The translations under genes were made by a program, and so were the position numbers. The notes under the pieces were generated by a model that was not told the DNA's origin, did not search any database, and worked only from the letters and a program-made list of their open reading frames with translations. Shown piece by piece: positions 1 through 8,891 of a stretch of 62,916 bases of DNA (position 1 is its first letter; every line of letters begins with the position of its first letter). Origin of the DNA: an uncultured Mailhella sp. (GTDB lineage: Bacteria; Desulfobacterota; Desulfovibrionia; Desulfovibrionales; Desulfovibrionaceae). Location of the stretch: assembly GCF_944324995.1 (NCBI RefSeq), contig NZ_CALUYL010000019.1, forward strand, positions 1 through 62,916. Direction: 5' to 3'.

Positions 1-89
1 GCGTCCTGGATATTGGATTCCGTGAGCTGAGCGCGGCCGCTGAGATTGCGGAACACGCCGGAGAGTCGGTCTGTCAGGCTTTCAAACAT
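1..89 (-). CDS. ffh: Signal recognition particle protein Ffh, N-terminal fragment
   Basis: Only the first 29 or so codons are in the window; the gene runs off the left edge. The reading begins MFESLTDRLSGVF and continues with a helical stretch ending LTESNIQDA, which is the usual opening of the Ffh N domain (the four-helix bundle before the GTPase domain). Ffh is the GTPase that binds 4.5S RNA and signal peptides and brings ribosomes to the membrane through FtsY. An AGGAAA ribosome-binding site lies 7-8 bases before the ATG. The gene is divergent from selB. The fragment is short, so the call rests on the start motif alone. Confidence 0.8.
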   Translation of the reverse strand, partial: MFESLTDRLSGVFRNLSGRAQLTESNIQD

Positions 90-279
90 CGTTTTTCCTG
101 TTCTTATGACTTGGAACTAAGAACCGTTACGCAACTTTTTCCTGCAAGTCAAGTCAAACATGTTCCGCGCGCGGAAGATGCGCGTTGAGCGTTCCGCCGG
201 GGCGTCTTGCCTCTTGCTCTCCCCGGCCGCGGCGGGTATTCTTGTCTCCCCCTCGGGAAACAGAAATTCAGGAGATGTC

Positions 280-2196
280 ATGTCTGTCATCATGGGAACC
301 GCCGGTCATATCGACCACGGAAAGACGTCGCTCATCAGGGCGCTTACGGGAATAGACTGCGACCGTCTCGGCGAGGAAAAGCGCCGCGGCATCACCATTG
401 AACTGGGTTTTGCCTACGCCGATCTTCCCGGCGGAGAACGCATGGGCATTGTGGACATGCCCGGTCACGAACGCTTCGTGCGCACCATGGTGGCCGGGGC
501 CTCCGGCATCGACTTCGTGCTGCTGGTCATCTCCGCCGACGAGGGCGTCATGCCGCAGACCCGCGAGCATCTGGAAATCTGCACGCTGCTCGGCGTGCGT
601 CACGGCATCGTGGCCCTCACCAAGACAGACATGGTGGACGAAGAAATGCGGGAACTCGCCATGGAGGACATCCGCGACTTCCTCAAGGGCACCTTTCTGG
701 AAGGCGCGCCCATCTTCCCTGTCTCTTCCGTGACCGGCGAAGGCCTCGACGCGCTGCGCGCCGCCATCGTGGAGGAAAGCCGCCGTCAGCCCCGCCGCCG
801 TTCCGACCTGTTCCGTCTGCCCGTGGACCGCGTGTTCTCGCTCAAGGGGCACGGCACCGTGGTCACCGGCACGCTGGTTTCCGGCTCCGCCGCCTGCGGC
901 GACGAAGTGGAACTTCTGCCCAGCGGCCGCCGTTCGCACATCCGCAGCATTCAGAGCCACGGGCAGGGGCAGGAAAAGGCCGAGGCCGGGCACCGCATTT
1001 CCCTGAATCTGCACGGCCTCTCCGTGGAGGACGTCAGCCGCGGCGACGTGGTGACACACGTGGGCACCATGAAGAACTCCAGACGCTGGATCGTGGAGCT
1101 GACCTGTCTCAAATCCTCGCCCCGCGGACTGCGCCATCGCGGCGAGATTCATTTCCATCACAGCGCCCGCGAGCTTGCCGCCCGCCTCTACTTCTACGAT
1201 CGCGACCGTCTGGAACCGGGCGACACCGCGCTGGTCGAAGTGCATTTTTCCGAACCCGTGGCCGGCATCTTCGGCGACCGCTGCATCGTGCGCGCCTTTT
1301 CTCCGCTGCGCACCGTGGCCGGCGGCTCCATCCTCTATCCTCTGGATACCGCGCCGCGCCGCAGTCACATCGACGCCGCCATGCAGGCGAGGCTTCTCTC
1401 GCTGCCGGACGCCGACGATCAGACGCGCATCGGCGTGCAGCTGGAACTTGCCGGACGCTTCGGCGCAACGCTTGCGGATCTTTCCATCCTGACCGACCTC
1501 AGCAGAAAGTCGCTGGAAAAGCATCTGCAGGCCATGTCCGGCAAGGGCAGCGCCCTGTGCTGGGACAAGGACGCGAAGTGCTGGATTTCCTCGCTGTGGC
1601 TGGACAAGCTCCTGGATCGCGCGCTCGCCGCCACGCGGGCCTTCCACGAGAAGAATCCGCTGGAACACGGCATGGCCAAGGGCGTCATTCTTGCGGGCAT
1701 GGGCGCGGGCGTTCCGCCCAAGCTCGCGCACTTTGCGCTTGAGCGGCTCATCCGTTCCGGCCGCCTCGCGGTCGAAGGCGAACTGCTCAGACTCCCGGAA
1801 CACAAGGTTTCGCTGGCCGACGATCAGCAGGCGCTCAAGGAAGCCCTGCTCAAGGCGCATCTCGACTCGCCGCTCATGCCGCCCAATCACACGGAACTCT
1901 TCGCCGAACTCGGCATCACCGCGCGTCAGGCGCAGCCCATATTCAAGATTCTGGTCTCCGAAGGCGCGCTGGTGAAGATTAAGGAAGATCTCTACTACCT
2001 TTCCTCCGTGATGGACGACCTGCGGGAAAAGGTGAAACAGTTCCTGCTGGAACACGGCGAAATCACGCCCGGCGATTTTCGCGACATTTCGGGCATTTCG
2101 CGCAAGAACGGCATAGCGCTGCTCGAACACTTCGACAAGGAGCAGCTCACCATGCGCGTGGGCGACAAGCGCGTGCTGCGCGGCAGGAGCGCCTAG
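280..2196 (+). CDS. selB: Selenocysteine-specific translation elongation factor SelB
   Basis: 638-residue GTPase that delivers selenocysteyl-tRNA to UGA codons preceded by a SECIS hairpin. The G1 loop (GHIDHGKT, residues 9-16), the DMPGH G3 motif and the TKTD G4 motif are all present near the N-terminus, followed by EF-Tu-like beta-barrel domains and a C-terminal half made of repeated winged-helix domains that read the SECIS hairpin; length is normal for SelB. The ATG at 280 was chosen over an upstream in-frame ATG because it has an AGGAG site seven bases before it and starts right at the G domain. The exonuclease gene follows after one base. A tRNA-Sec lies at 47.4 kb, so both parts of UGA recoding are in this window. 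Confidence 0.96.
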   Translation: MSVIMGTAGHIDHGKTSLIRALTGIDCDRLGEEKRRGITIELGFAYADLPGGERMGIVDMPGHERFVRTMVAGASGIDFVLLVISADEGVMPQTREHLEICTLLGVRHGIVALTKTDMVDEEMRELAMEDIRDFLKGTFLEGAPIFPVSSVTGEGLDALRAAIVEESRRQPRRRSDLFRLPVDRVFSLKGHGTVVTGTLVSGSAACGDEVELLPSGRRSHIRSIQSHGQGQEKAEAGHRISLNLHGLSVEDVSRGDVVTHVGTMKNSRRWIVELTCLKSSPRGLRHRGEIHFHHSARELAARLYFYDRDRLEPGDTALVEVHFSEPVAGIFGDRCIVRAFSPLRTVAGGSILYPLDTAPRRSHIDAAMQARLLSLPDADDQTRIGVQLELAGRFGATLADLSILTDLSRKSLEKHLQAMSGKGSALCWDKDAKCWISSLWLDKLLDRALAATRAFHEKNPLEHGMAKGVILAGMGAGVPPKLAHFALERLIRSGRLAVEGELLRLPEHKVSLADDQQALKEALLKAHLDSPLMPPNHTELFAELGITARQAQPIFKILVSEGALVKIKEDLYYLSSVMDDLREKVKQFLLEHGEITPGDFRDISGISRKNGIALLEHFDKEQLTMRVGDKRVLRGRSA

Positions 2197-2197
2197 C

Positions 2198-2719
2198 ATG
2201 GCCTGCGTGGTGGCTCTGGACTTTGAAACGTCCGACAAATACGCCGACAGCGCCTGCGCTCTGGGCATGTCCCGCATCGAGGGCGGTCGGGTGACGGACA
2301 ACTGGTACAGCCTCATCCGCCCGCCGCGTTCCACGGTGTACTTTACCGAAATTCACGGGCTCACCTGGGACATGCTCAAGAATCAGCGCACCTTCCCCGA
2401 ACTGTGGCCGGAAATCTCCGCCTTTCTGCGAAACGCGCGTCTGCTTGTGGCGCACAACGCCACCTTCGACAGGCGCGTGCTTTTCGGCTGCTGCCGGTCC
2501 TTCGGACTGGATGCGCCGAACATTCCCTTCGCCTGCACGGTGAAGGGCTCGCGGCGGGGTTTGCATCTTCCGCACCATCGCCTGAACGACGTGTGCGCCT
2601 ACCTCGGCCTGGAGCTGGATCATCACAACGCGGCTTCCGACGCCATGGCTGCGGCCAACATCTATCTGCATCTGCGCTCGCTCGGCATGACGGACGAGGA
2701 GATGATGCTGAAAGGATAA
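2198..2719 (+). CDS. DEDDh 3'-5' exonuclease (DnaQ/RNase T-like)
   Basis: 173-residue single-domain exonuclease. Motif ExoI is DFET near residues 8-11, ExoII is the AHNATFDRR stretch near residues 85-93, and ExoIII has the H-N-A-A-S-D arrangement (catalytic His and Asp) near residues 145-150. These make a full DEDDh metal site. The start overlaps the selB end with a one-base gap, so translation is probably coupled. No polymerase or polymerase-binding domain is attached, so this is a stand-alone proofreading, repair or RNA-trimming nuclease rather than clear Pol III epsilon. The substrate cannot be told from sequence. Confidence 0.85.
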   Translation: MACVVALDFETSDKYADSACALGMSRIEGGRVTDNWYSLIRPPRSTVYFTEIHGLTWDMLKNQRTFPELWPEISAFLRNARLLVAHNATFDRRVLFGCCRSFGLDAPNIPFACTVKGSRRGLHLPHHRLNDVCAYLGLELDHHNAASDAMAAANIYLHLRSLGMTDEEMMLKG

Positions 2720-2735
2720 ATACCGGCTTCGCGTC

Positions 2736-2764
2736 TTGTCCGCGGAAGCCCGACGGGCTATACT
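2736..2764 (+). promoter_or_regulatory. Sigma-70 type promoter for the Yip1 gene
   Basis: TTGTCC and TATACT separated by exactly 17 bases, 30 bases before the start at 2794. Confidence 0.6.
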
Positions 2765-2793
2765 GACGCCAGCAAATCTGTTGTGAGGTTGTC

Positions 2794-3858
2794 ATGATTA
2801 TCGAATGTCCTTCCTGCCGCTTCAGGCGCGACGTGCCCACGGCTTCCATCCGGCCCGGAAAGAAATACAAGGTGACCTGTCCGCGCTGCTCCGCCGTGTT
2901 CCATTTCTCTCTGCCGGAAGAGGAAACGCCCGCGCAGACCGAGCCGCAAAACGCCGCCGCGCCGCAGCCTTCCGAAGCCCCCGCCGCCGAACAGAAACCC
3001 GCGGTGCCTCATCTTTCCACGGAGCAGGAAGGCGACGATCCGCTTCCTCCCGGAGCGCAGATTCCGCAGTTCAACCGCGAGGAGCCCGCGCCTGAAAAGA
3101 AGGAAGAGGAAAAGCCCGAGGAAAAGACCCCCGAGCCGCACAAGAGCGCCGGACTCTGGGAACGCTGGCAGAGCATGCGCGAACACGTGCGCCAGTACGA
3201 CGAAGGACAGGAGGAATCCGCCTCCCGCAACGACGGCCGCCCCGACGGCGCGCCCTGGGAAAGCCCGGAATACTACGGCTTCTGGGGCAGCTTTTCCCGC
3301 ACGCTGCTCGGCGTTCTCTTTCATGCGCCGGACTTCTTCCGGCATGTGCGCTGCAACTTTTCGGTGATCCGGCCCATCCTCTTCTACGTGCTGCTGAGCC
3401 TCTTCCAGATGCTCGCATCGCGCCTGTGGTCCATGAAGGCCCTGCGGGAACTCACCGCCACGGCCACGGATCCGCAGACTCTGGCCATGGCCGAAACGCT
3501 CATGAAGACCATGAACCTGCCGCTCATGCTGCTCGTGACGCCGTTCTTCTCCATTTTTCAGGCGGTGATTCTGGCCGGTCTCTATCATCTGATGATACGC
3601 ATGGTGCAGCCGGACAGGGCGGACTTCTCCACCACCCTGCGCGTGGTGTGCTACAGCGCCGCGCCGCTCGTACTGTGCATCGTGCCCATGGTGGGCAGCC
3701 TCATTGCGTCCATCTGGTTCGTGGCCGCGGCCTTCATCGGCTGCAAGTTCGCCCTGAATCTTTCCTGGATGCGAACCCTGCTTGCGCTGCTGCCCCTGTA
3801 CATTCTGGAATTCGCCCTGGTCTCGCAGATTCCCGCCTTCATGGCGGGCGCGGCCTGA
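2794..3858 (+). CDS. Zinc-ribbon and Yip1-domain membrane protein
   Basis: 354 residues in three parts. Residues 1-36 are an MJ0042-type zinc ribbon with cysteines 5, 8, 29 and 32 (CPSC...CPRC). Residues of about 45-130 are a low-complexity linker rich in Pro, Glu and Ala. From about residue 160 the protein becomes hydrophobic with roughly five membrane segments of the Yip1 type. Zinc-ribbon/Yip1 proteins of this layout are frequent in Desulfovibrio relatives; their role is not established. The gene has its own promoter and a strong terminator, so it is a monocistronic unit. Domain assignment is firm, function is open. Confidence 0.8.
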   Translation: MIIECPSCRFRRDVPTASIRPGKKYKVTCPRCSAVFHFSLPEEETPAQTEPQNAAAPQPSEAPAAEQKPAVPHLSTEQEGDDPLPPGAQIPQFNREEPAPEKKEEEKPEEKTPEPHKSAGLWERWQSMREHVRQYDEGQEESASRNDGRPDGAPWESPEYYGFWGSFSRTLLGVLFHAPDFFRHVRCNFSVIRPILFYVLLSLFQMLASRLWSMKALRELTATATDPQTLAMAETLMKTMNLPLMLLVTPFFSIFQAVILAGLYHLMIRMVQPDRADFSTTLRVVCYSAAPLVLCIVPMVGSLIASIWFVAAAFIGCKFALNLSWMRTLLALLPLYILEFALVSQIPAFMAGAA

Positions 3859-4218
3859 TTCTCCCTCACCGAAACGTTTCCCGACGACGTCGGGCGTCAG
3901 GGGTTCCGCCGATTTCGACGGAACCCTTTTTTGCTGCCGGATTTCCGCAGAACGCGCCGGCCTTTGCCGAAGCCGAGCCCCTCAGCCTTCCCCGACAACC
4001 TCCCCGCATCCCCGAGCACCTCGGCAAATCTCTCACCCCAGACCATGCGCCGCCCTCAGAACTCCGCCTCCCCGATCAGCCCCCCTGTTCCGCCGAATCG
4101 GCCACACTTCCCCGACGAGCGACGGCCCCCGCACGCCGGAAAACGCCTTCCCCGGTCAAGGCTCCTGACCACGCGACGCGTTTGCCCTGCCCGGCAAACA
4201 ACGCCGGACGCGTCCTTC
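3859..4218. other. Intergenic region: terminator plus C-rich low-complexity DNA
   Basis: After the terminator at 3901-3932 this stretch is rich in CCCCG and CTCC runs, with no start/RBS pair and no recognisable protein similarity in any frame. I see nothing functional between the terminator and the promoter at 4219. Confidence 0.5.
3901..3932 (+). terminator. Rho-independent terminator
   Basis: GGGTTCCG stem, with CG pairs after a one-base mismatch, closing on CGGAACCC and followed by six T. It ends the Yip1 gene. Confidence 0.9.
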
Positions 4219-4247
4219 TTGACTATATGAAGATAAGCGGATATATT
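4219..4247 (+). promoter_or_regulatory. Promoter of the arsR-type/ahcY operon
   Basis: TTGACT and TATATT with a 17-base spacer, inside a sudden AT-rich island. Between the -10 box and the start codon lie two copies of TTGATA seven bases apart, flanked by ATAT-rich dyad arms (4240-4278). These are a reasonable operator for the ArsR-type regulator encoded next. Confidence 0.75.
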
Positions 4248-4287
4248 ACATTGATAAAACTTGATATTTGTTATATTTCAGAAGGTT

Positions 4288-5226
4288 ATGAAAGTTCTCC
4301 GGTATCTCAAAGCCCTTTCGGATGAAACCCGCCTGCGTCTGGCGCTGGTTCTTTTCCACTACGAGCTGTCCGTGAACGAGCTGGTGTCGCTTCTCAACAT
4401 GGGGCAGTCGCGCATTTCGCGACACCTCAAGATTCTCACGGAAGCGGGCCTGCTCCAGTCGCGTCGCGACGGCCTGTGGGTCTTTTACTCCGCCGAGCCG
4501 GAGGGACCGGGGCACGATTTTCTGAGCAGCGTCGTTGCCTTCGCGCAGGACGACGAGGCCTGCCGCGCCGATCTCGACATGGCTTCGCGCATCATTGAGG
4601 AACGCGCCCTGAAAACACGGCAGTTCTTCAACGAAATCGCCGACGACTGGGACGAAATGAACCGCGAGATCCTCGGCGACTTTTCCCTGCCGGACGTGAT
4701 TCTGCGCGCCGTGCCGGAGAACTGCGGCGTGGCCGCCGACCTCGGCTGCGGCACGGGCGAGGTGCTGGAGCATCTGCGCGGAAGCTGCCGGGAACTCATC
4801 GGCGTGGACGATTCTCCGCGCATGCTGGAACTGGCCCGCCGCCGCTTCGGCGACAACATGAACGGCATTTCCCTGCGCATCGGCGAACTCGACTATCTGC
4901 CCCTGCGCGACGGCGAAGCGGATTTCATCTGCATCAATCTTGTGCTGCATCATCTTTCTCGTCCGTCCACCTCGCTGGGAGAAATCGCCCGGGTGCTCCA
5001 TCCCGGCGGGCTCGTGCTGGTCACCGATTTCGATCAGCACACGCAGGAGTCCATGCGCACCATGTACGGCGACCGCTGGCTCGGCTTCTCTCTCGACGAA
5101 CTTTCTTCCGCGCTGACCAGAACGGGGCTCTCCATTGTGGACTACCGCCGTCAGCCGGTGAAAAAAAATCTGGCGCTTCATCTCATTCTGGCCCGCAAGC
5201 CTGCGGCGTCCTCCGCCGCGCTGTAA
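4288..5226 (+). CDS. ArsR-type regulator fused to a SAM-dependent methyltransferase
   Basis: 312 residues. The first 75 form an ArsR winged helix (LKALSDETRLRLALVL opening, then NMGQSRISRHLKILTEAGL as the recognition helix). The second half is a class I methyltransferase with the SAM-binding loop DLGCGTGE at residues 151-158. No metal-binding ELCV-type cysteines are seen in the helix. The ATG at 4288 is preferred because homology starts there; the AGAAGG site is rather close. It sits 28 bases before ahcY, a linkage known for this fusion family, which suggests that it senses SAM or S-adenosylhomocysteine and controls ahcY. That sensing role is inference. Confidence 0.82.
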   Translation: MKVLRYLKALSDETRLRLALVLFHYELSVNELVSLLNMGQSRISRHLKILTEAGLLQSRRDGLWVFYSAEPEGPGHDFLSSVVAFAQDDEACRADLDMASRIIEERALKTRQFFNEIADDWDEMNREILGDFSLPDVILRAVPENCGVAADLGCGTGEVLEHLRGSCRELIGVDDSPRMLELARRRFGDNMNGISLRIGELDYLPLRDGEADFICINLVLHHLSRPSTSLGEIARVLHPGGLVLVTDFDQHTQESMRTMYGDRWLGFSLDELSSALTRTGLSIVDYRRQPVKKNLALHLILARKPAASSAAL

Positions 5227-5254
5227 TCTTTTCTAACCCTTCCACGGAGCAATC

Positions 5255-6679
5255 ATGTCCGCCAAGAATCTCGATCTGTCCCTGGACTACAAAATCGCCG
5301 ACATCAACCTTGCCGACTTCGGCAAGAAGGAAATCCAGCTCTCCGAGCGCGAAATGCCCGGCCTCATGGAGCTCATCCGCCGCTACGGCGACAAAAAGCC
5401 CCTCAAGGGCCTGAAAATCAGCGGCTCTTTGCACATGACCATTCAGACGGCCATGCTCATCCGCACGCTCTACGAGCTCGGCGCAGACATCCGCTGGGCT
5501 TCCTGCAACATCTTCTCCACCCAGGATCACGCCGCCGCGGCCATCGCCGAACAGGGCATGGCCAAGGTGTTCGCCTGGAAGGGCGAATCTCTGGAAGACT
5601 ACTGGTGGTGCACCGAAATGGCCCTCACCTGGCCCGACGGCTCCGGCCCCGACCTCATCGTGGACGACGGCGGCGACGCCACCCTGCTCATCCACAAGGG
5701 CGTGGAAGCGGAGAACGATCCTTCCGTGCTGAACCGCGAGCCTTCCTGCAAGGAAGAAGCCATCATCATGGAGCGCATCGCCCTCTCCCTCACCAATGAT
5801 CCCTACCGCTGGCACCGCGTGGCCGCCGCCGTCCGCGGCGTGTCCGAAGAAACCACCACCGGCGTGCATCGCCTCTATCAGATGGAAAAGGAAGGCAAGC
5901 TGCTCTTCCCCGCCATCAACGTGAACGACTCCGTCACCAAGTCCAAGTTCGACAACCTCTACGGCTGCCGCGAATCCCTGGCCGACGGCATCAAGCGCGC
6001 CACCGACGTCATGGTGGCCGGCAAGGTCGTGGTGATCTGCGGCTTCGGCGACGTGGGCAAGGGCTGCGCCGCCTCCATGCGCGGCTTCGGCGCCCGCGTG
6101 CTCGTCACGGAAATCGACCCCATCTGCGCCCTTCAGGCCGCCATGGAAGGCTATCAGGTGGTCACCATGGAAGACGCCCTGCCCTACGGCGACATCTACG
6201 TCACCTGCACCGGCAACTGCGACGTCATCACCGGCGAACACATGATGGGCATGAAGGATGAAGCCATCGTGTGCAACATCGGTCACTTCGACAGCGAAAT
6301 TCAGATGTCCTGGCTCGAATCCAATCCCGAATGCCGCAAGATGGAAATCAAGCCGCAGGTGGACAAGTGGTTCCTGCCTTCCGGCCGTTCCATCATCGTA
6401 CTGGCCGAAGGCCGCCTCGTGAACCTCGGCTGCGCCACCGGCCACGCGAGCTTCGTGATGTCCAATTCCTTCACCAATCAGGTGCTCGCCCAGATGGATC
6501 TTGCCGCCAACAAGCACGAAGTGCGCGTCTATACCCTGCCCAAGAAGCTCGACGAAGAAGTGGCGAGACTCCACCTCGACCGCCTCGGCGTGAAGCTCTC
6601 CAAACTCACCCAGAAGCAGGCCGACTACATCGGCGTTCCCGTGGACGGCCCCTTCAAGAACGACATGTACCGCTACTAA
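5255..6679 (+). CDS. ahcY: Adenosylhomocysteinase
   Basis: 474 residues, normal length. It hydrolyses S-adenosylhomocysteine, the inhibitory product of methyltransferases, to adenosine and homocysteine using a bound NAD. Visible hallmarks are the catalytic [15 protein letters not shown]-type segment, the NAD-binding GFGDVGKG loop, and the C-terminal [11 protein letters not shown] ending with the conserved Lys-Tyr region. The ATG has a GGAG site. It is the second gene of the operon started by the ArsR-methyltransferase and ends at a bidirectional terminator. Confidence 0.97.
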   Translation: MSAKNLDLSLDYKIADINLADFGKKEIQLSEREMPGLMELIRRYGDKKPLKGLKISGSLHMTIQTAMLIRTLYELGADIRWASCNIFSTQDHAAAAIAEQGMAKVFAWKGESLEDYWWCTEMALTWPDGSGPDLIVDDGGDATLLIHKGVEAENDPSVLNREPSCKEEAIIMERIALSLTNDPYRWHRVAAAVRGVSEETTTGVHRLYQMEKEGKLLFPAINVNDSVTKSKFDNLYGCRESLADGIKRATDVMVAGKVVVICGFGDVGKGCAASMRGFGARVLVTEIDPICALQAAMEGYQVVTMEDALPYGDIYVTCTGNCDVITGEHMMGMKDEAIVCNIGHFDSEIQMSWLESNPECRKMEIKPQVDKWFLPSGRSIIVLAEGRLVNLGCATGHASFVMSNSFTNQVLAQMDLAANKHEVRVYTLPKKLDEEVARLHLDRLGVKLSKLTQKQADYIGVPVDGPFKNDMYRY

Positions 6680-6731
6680 GCCTCGCCGCGCTTCCGCCTT
6701 CCGGGCGGAGCGCAGAGGCAGTCAAAAAAAA

Positions 6732-6762
6732 ACGGGCTTCCGACGAGGAGGCCCGTTTTTTT
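6732..6762. terminator. Bidirectional rho-independent terminator
   Basis: ACGGGC...GCCCGT hairpin with a run of T after it and a run of A before it, placed between the convergent ahcY and pyridoxal kinase genes. Confidence 0.9.
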
Positions 6763-6794
6763 ATCATTGCTGGCGATGAAACATGCGCGGATGT

Positions 6795-7661
6795 TCAGAA
6801 TTCCGTGTAGCTGCCGCCGGTGAAGGGCATGCGCAGGGAAGGGAGCGTGCGTTCAAGCAGCACGCCGTCGCGGTGCGGCGTGTCGTAGCCGTAGGTGGCC
6901 TGAATGCCGAGGTACACGAAGTGCACGGCACGATCCACGGCCACGGGAAGGGAATCGCCGAGCAGCAGGCTCCCCGTGAGCACGCTGGCAAAGGCGTCGC
7001 CGGTGCCGGGGTAGAAGGCGTTGAGATGCGGCACCTCCACCTGCCAAAACCGCCGCCCGTCAAAGGCCACGGTGGACGTGTTCGCCGCGCAGGACGCGGG
7101 CGCGCTCGTGATGACCACGCCCGAAGGCCCCATGTCCGCCAGCGCGCAGAGCTGATCGCGCAGGCCGTCGCGGCTGATGTCGGGCCGGAAGTCTTCGCCC
7201 AGAAGGAAGGCCGCTTCCGTGAGATTGGGCGTGATGACGTCGGCCCGGCGCACGAGTCTGCGCATGGCCTCCACCATTTCCGGCGTCTGCGTGGGATCGA
7301 GCGCGCCGTTGTCGCCGAGCACGGGATCCACCACGGCAAGGCCGCCCGGCGCGCGGAATTCCCGGATGCAGCGCTCGGCGAGCCCCGACTGATCCGGACT
7401 GCCGAGAAAGCCGGAATACACCGCATCGAACTTGAGGCCGAGGCGCGCCCAGTGATCCATCATGGGGCCCATCTGGTCGGTCAGATCAAGGAAGGTGAAG
7501 TCGTCCACGCCCGAAGTCTGCGAAGAGAGCACGGCCGTCGGCAGAGGGCAGACCTGAATGCCCATGGTGGCCAGAATGGGAATGGCCACGGTGAGAGACG
7601 CCCGGCCGAAGCCGGAAAGATCGTGTATGGCCGCAACGCGGAGAACGGGAACTCCCTGCAT
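6795..7661 (-). CDS. pdxY: Pyridoxal/pyridoxamine kinase (PfkB/ribokinase fold)
   Basis: 288 residues. It phosphorylates the 5' hydroxyl of pyridoxal or pyridoxamine in the vitamin B6 salvage pathway. The N-terminal HDLSGFGRASLTVAIP stretch, the VDPVLGDNG segment and the C-terminal GTGDAFASVLTG anion hole with the catalytic Asp are typical of the PdxK/PdxY branch rather than ThiD. The start at 7661 follows an AAAGGAG site; an upstream in-frame Met lacks one. It stands alone. PdxY versus PdxK cannot be settled by eye. Confidence 0.82.
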   Translation of the reverse strand: MQGVPVLRVAAIHDLSGFGRASLTVAIPILATMGIQVCPLPTAVLSSQTSGVDDFTFLDLTDQMGPMMDHWARLGLKFDAVYSGFLGSPDQSGLAERCIREFRAPGGLAVVDPVLGDNGALDPTQTPEMVEAMRRLVRRADVITPNLTEAAFLLGEDFRPDISRDGLRDQLCALADMGPSGVVITSAPASCAANTSTVAFDGRRFWQVEVPHLNAFYPGTGDAFASVLTGSLLLGDSLPVAVDRAVHFVYLGIQATYGYDTPHRDGVLLERTLPSLRMPFTGGSYTEF

Positions 7662-7891
7662 GACTGCTCCTTTACCGCCGAGGCGGCAGAACTTGTGAGG
7701 GGAGTCTAAGCGCAACTACCCGTTTTGTCACCAACATTTCCCCGCCTCAGGCCGGAGCCCCGGCAGGAAAGCGCGACTTTTCCCCGAAACGCGCGTTTTA
7801 ATGCTTGCCCGGAAACGGCTCTCGGCTTACACATAGAGCTTGCCGCGCCCCTTTCGGGGGGAGGCTTTCGTCGCGCCCTGAACCGTCCGAC

Positions 7892-7920
7892 TTGACGGGG
7901 GAAGAAAGGCGCGTTATACC
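7892..7920 (+). promoter_or_regulatory. Promoter of the rpmH operon
   Basis: TTGACG and TATACC with a 17-base spacer, about 35 bases before the rpmH start. Confidence 0.75.
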
Positions 7921-7955
7921 TGCAAGTTCCAATCTCAGTAAGGAGACCGCGCGTC

Positions 7956-8090
7956 ATGAAAAGAACGTATCAGCCCAGCAAGATCAGCAGAAAGCGTACT
8001 CACGGCTTCCGCGCCCGCATGAGCACCCCCAACGGTCGTGCCGTCATCAGCCGCCGTCGTGCCAAGGGCCGCAAGACTCTGTCCGCCTAA
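7956..8090 (+). CDS. rpmH: 50S ribosomal protein L34
   Basis: 44 codons reading [18 protein letters not shown] and on to the basic end [12 protein letters not shown], the full L34 sequence. An AAGGAG site precedes the ATG. It is the first gene of the classical rpmH-rnpA-yidD-yidC-jag cluster. No dnaA is adjacent on its upstream side, where a pyridoxal kinase gene lies instead. Confidence 0.97.
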   Translation: MKRTYQPSKISRKRTHGFRARMSTPNGRAVISRRRAKGRKTLSA

Positions 8091-8223
8091 GCAAGCGATG
8101 CGCTTCCCGGATCTCTTCCCTCAGGAAAGTTCCGGGCAGACCATGCAAATGTTTCGGGCGCGGCGTTTCGCCACGCCCACATTTTGCGTTTAACTCTGCT
8201 CAAGCGCAGCATGGATTCCTTCC

Positions 8224-8619
8224 ATGTCACTGACCTGGCCCAGAGAACGACGCATCACCCGCAGGGCGGAATACACCGCCTGCTACAACGGGGGAGAGCG
8301 TCTGTTCACAAAATACTTCGTTGTGTTCGCCCGTAGCTCCGGCACGTCCGGAGCCGGGCGTCTCGGGCTTGCTGTCACAAAAAAATGCGGCAACGCCGTG
8401 GCGAGGAACCGCATCAAGCGCGTTCTTCGCGCCTTCTTCCGCCTGCATCAGGATGAAATGCCCCCCATGGACATTGTCGTCACGCCCAAAAAGCATCTGC
8501 GTGCCGACAAGTTCGGTCTCGGCCTCGCGGAAGCCGAACTTCTGCCTCTGCTCGCCGAACTCTCTTCAGCGTCGGCCGCAAGCGTCGACGTTCCCACGCC
8601 CTCGGGAGATCCGGCATGA
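8224..8619 (+). CDS. rnpA: Ribonuclease P protein component
   Basis: 131 residues. This is the protein cofactor of RNase P, which with the M1 RNA removes tRNA 5' leaders. The RNR signature is seen as [21 protein letters not shown], and the N-terminal [12 protein letters not shown] region fits. The C-terminal 30 residues are a variable Ser/Ala/Pro-rich tail. Its end overlaps yidD by four bases, so the genes are translationally coupled. Confidence 0.96.
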   Translation: MSLTWPRERRITRRAEYTACYNGGERLFTKYFVVFARSSGTSGAGRLGLAVTKKCGNAVARNRIKRVLRAFFRLHQDEMPPMDIVVTPKKHLRADKFGLGLAEAELLPLLAELSSASAASVDVPTPSGDPA

Positions 8620-8891
8620 CTCTCGCCCAGCGGCTTCTCATTCTGCCCATCCGGTTCTACAAGCGATGCATCTCGCCGCTGTATCCTCCCTGCTGCCGCT
8701 TCTATCCCTCCTGTTCCACCTACGCCATCCAGGCCATTGAAATGCACGGCCCCGTCAAGGGCCTCTGGCTGGCCGTAAGGCGCATCCTGCGCTGCCATCC
8801 CGGCAACCCGGGCGGCTTCGATCCTGTGCCCCCCCTCTCAAACGATCATCCCTCTGCGCCCGACGCAGACTCTCAGGAACGTCATGGATAA
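8616..8891 (+). CDS. yidD: Membrane protein insertion efficiency factor YidD
   Basis: 91 residues. The conserved core [25 protein letters not shown] followed by [15 protein letters not shown] is complete; the cysteines and the amphipathic N-terminal helix are as in the family. YidD assists YidC-dependent insertion at the inner membrane. It overlaps rnpA and yidC at its two ends. Confidence 0.96.
   Translation: MTLAQRLLILPIRFYKRCISPLYPPCCRFYPSCSTYAIQAIEMHGPVKGLWLAVRRILRCHPGNPGGFDPVPPLSNDHPSAPDADSQERHG

Noticed and set aside
5227-5254. SAH riboswitch directly before ahcY
   Set aside because: Only 28 bases separate the genes, too short for the element, and the operon leader shows no match to its core.
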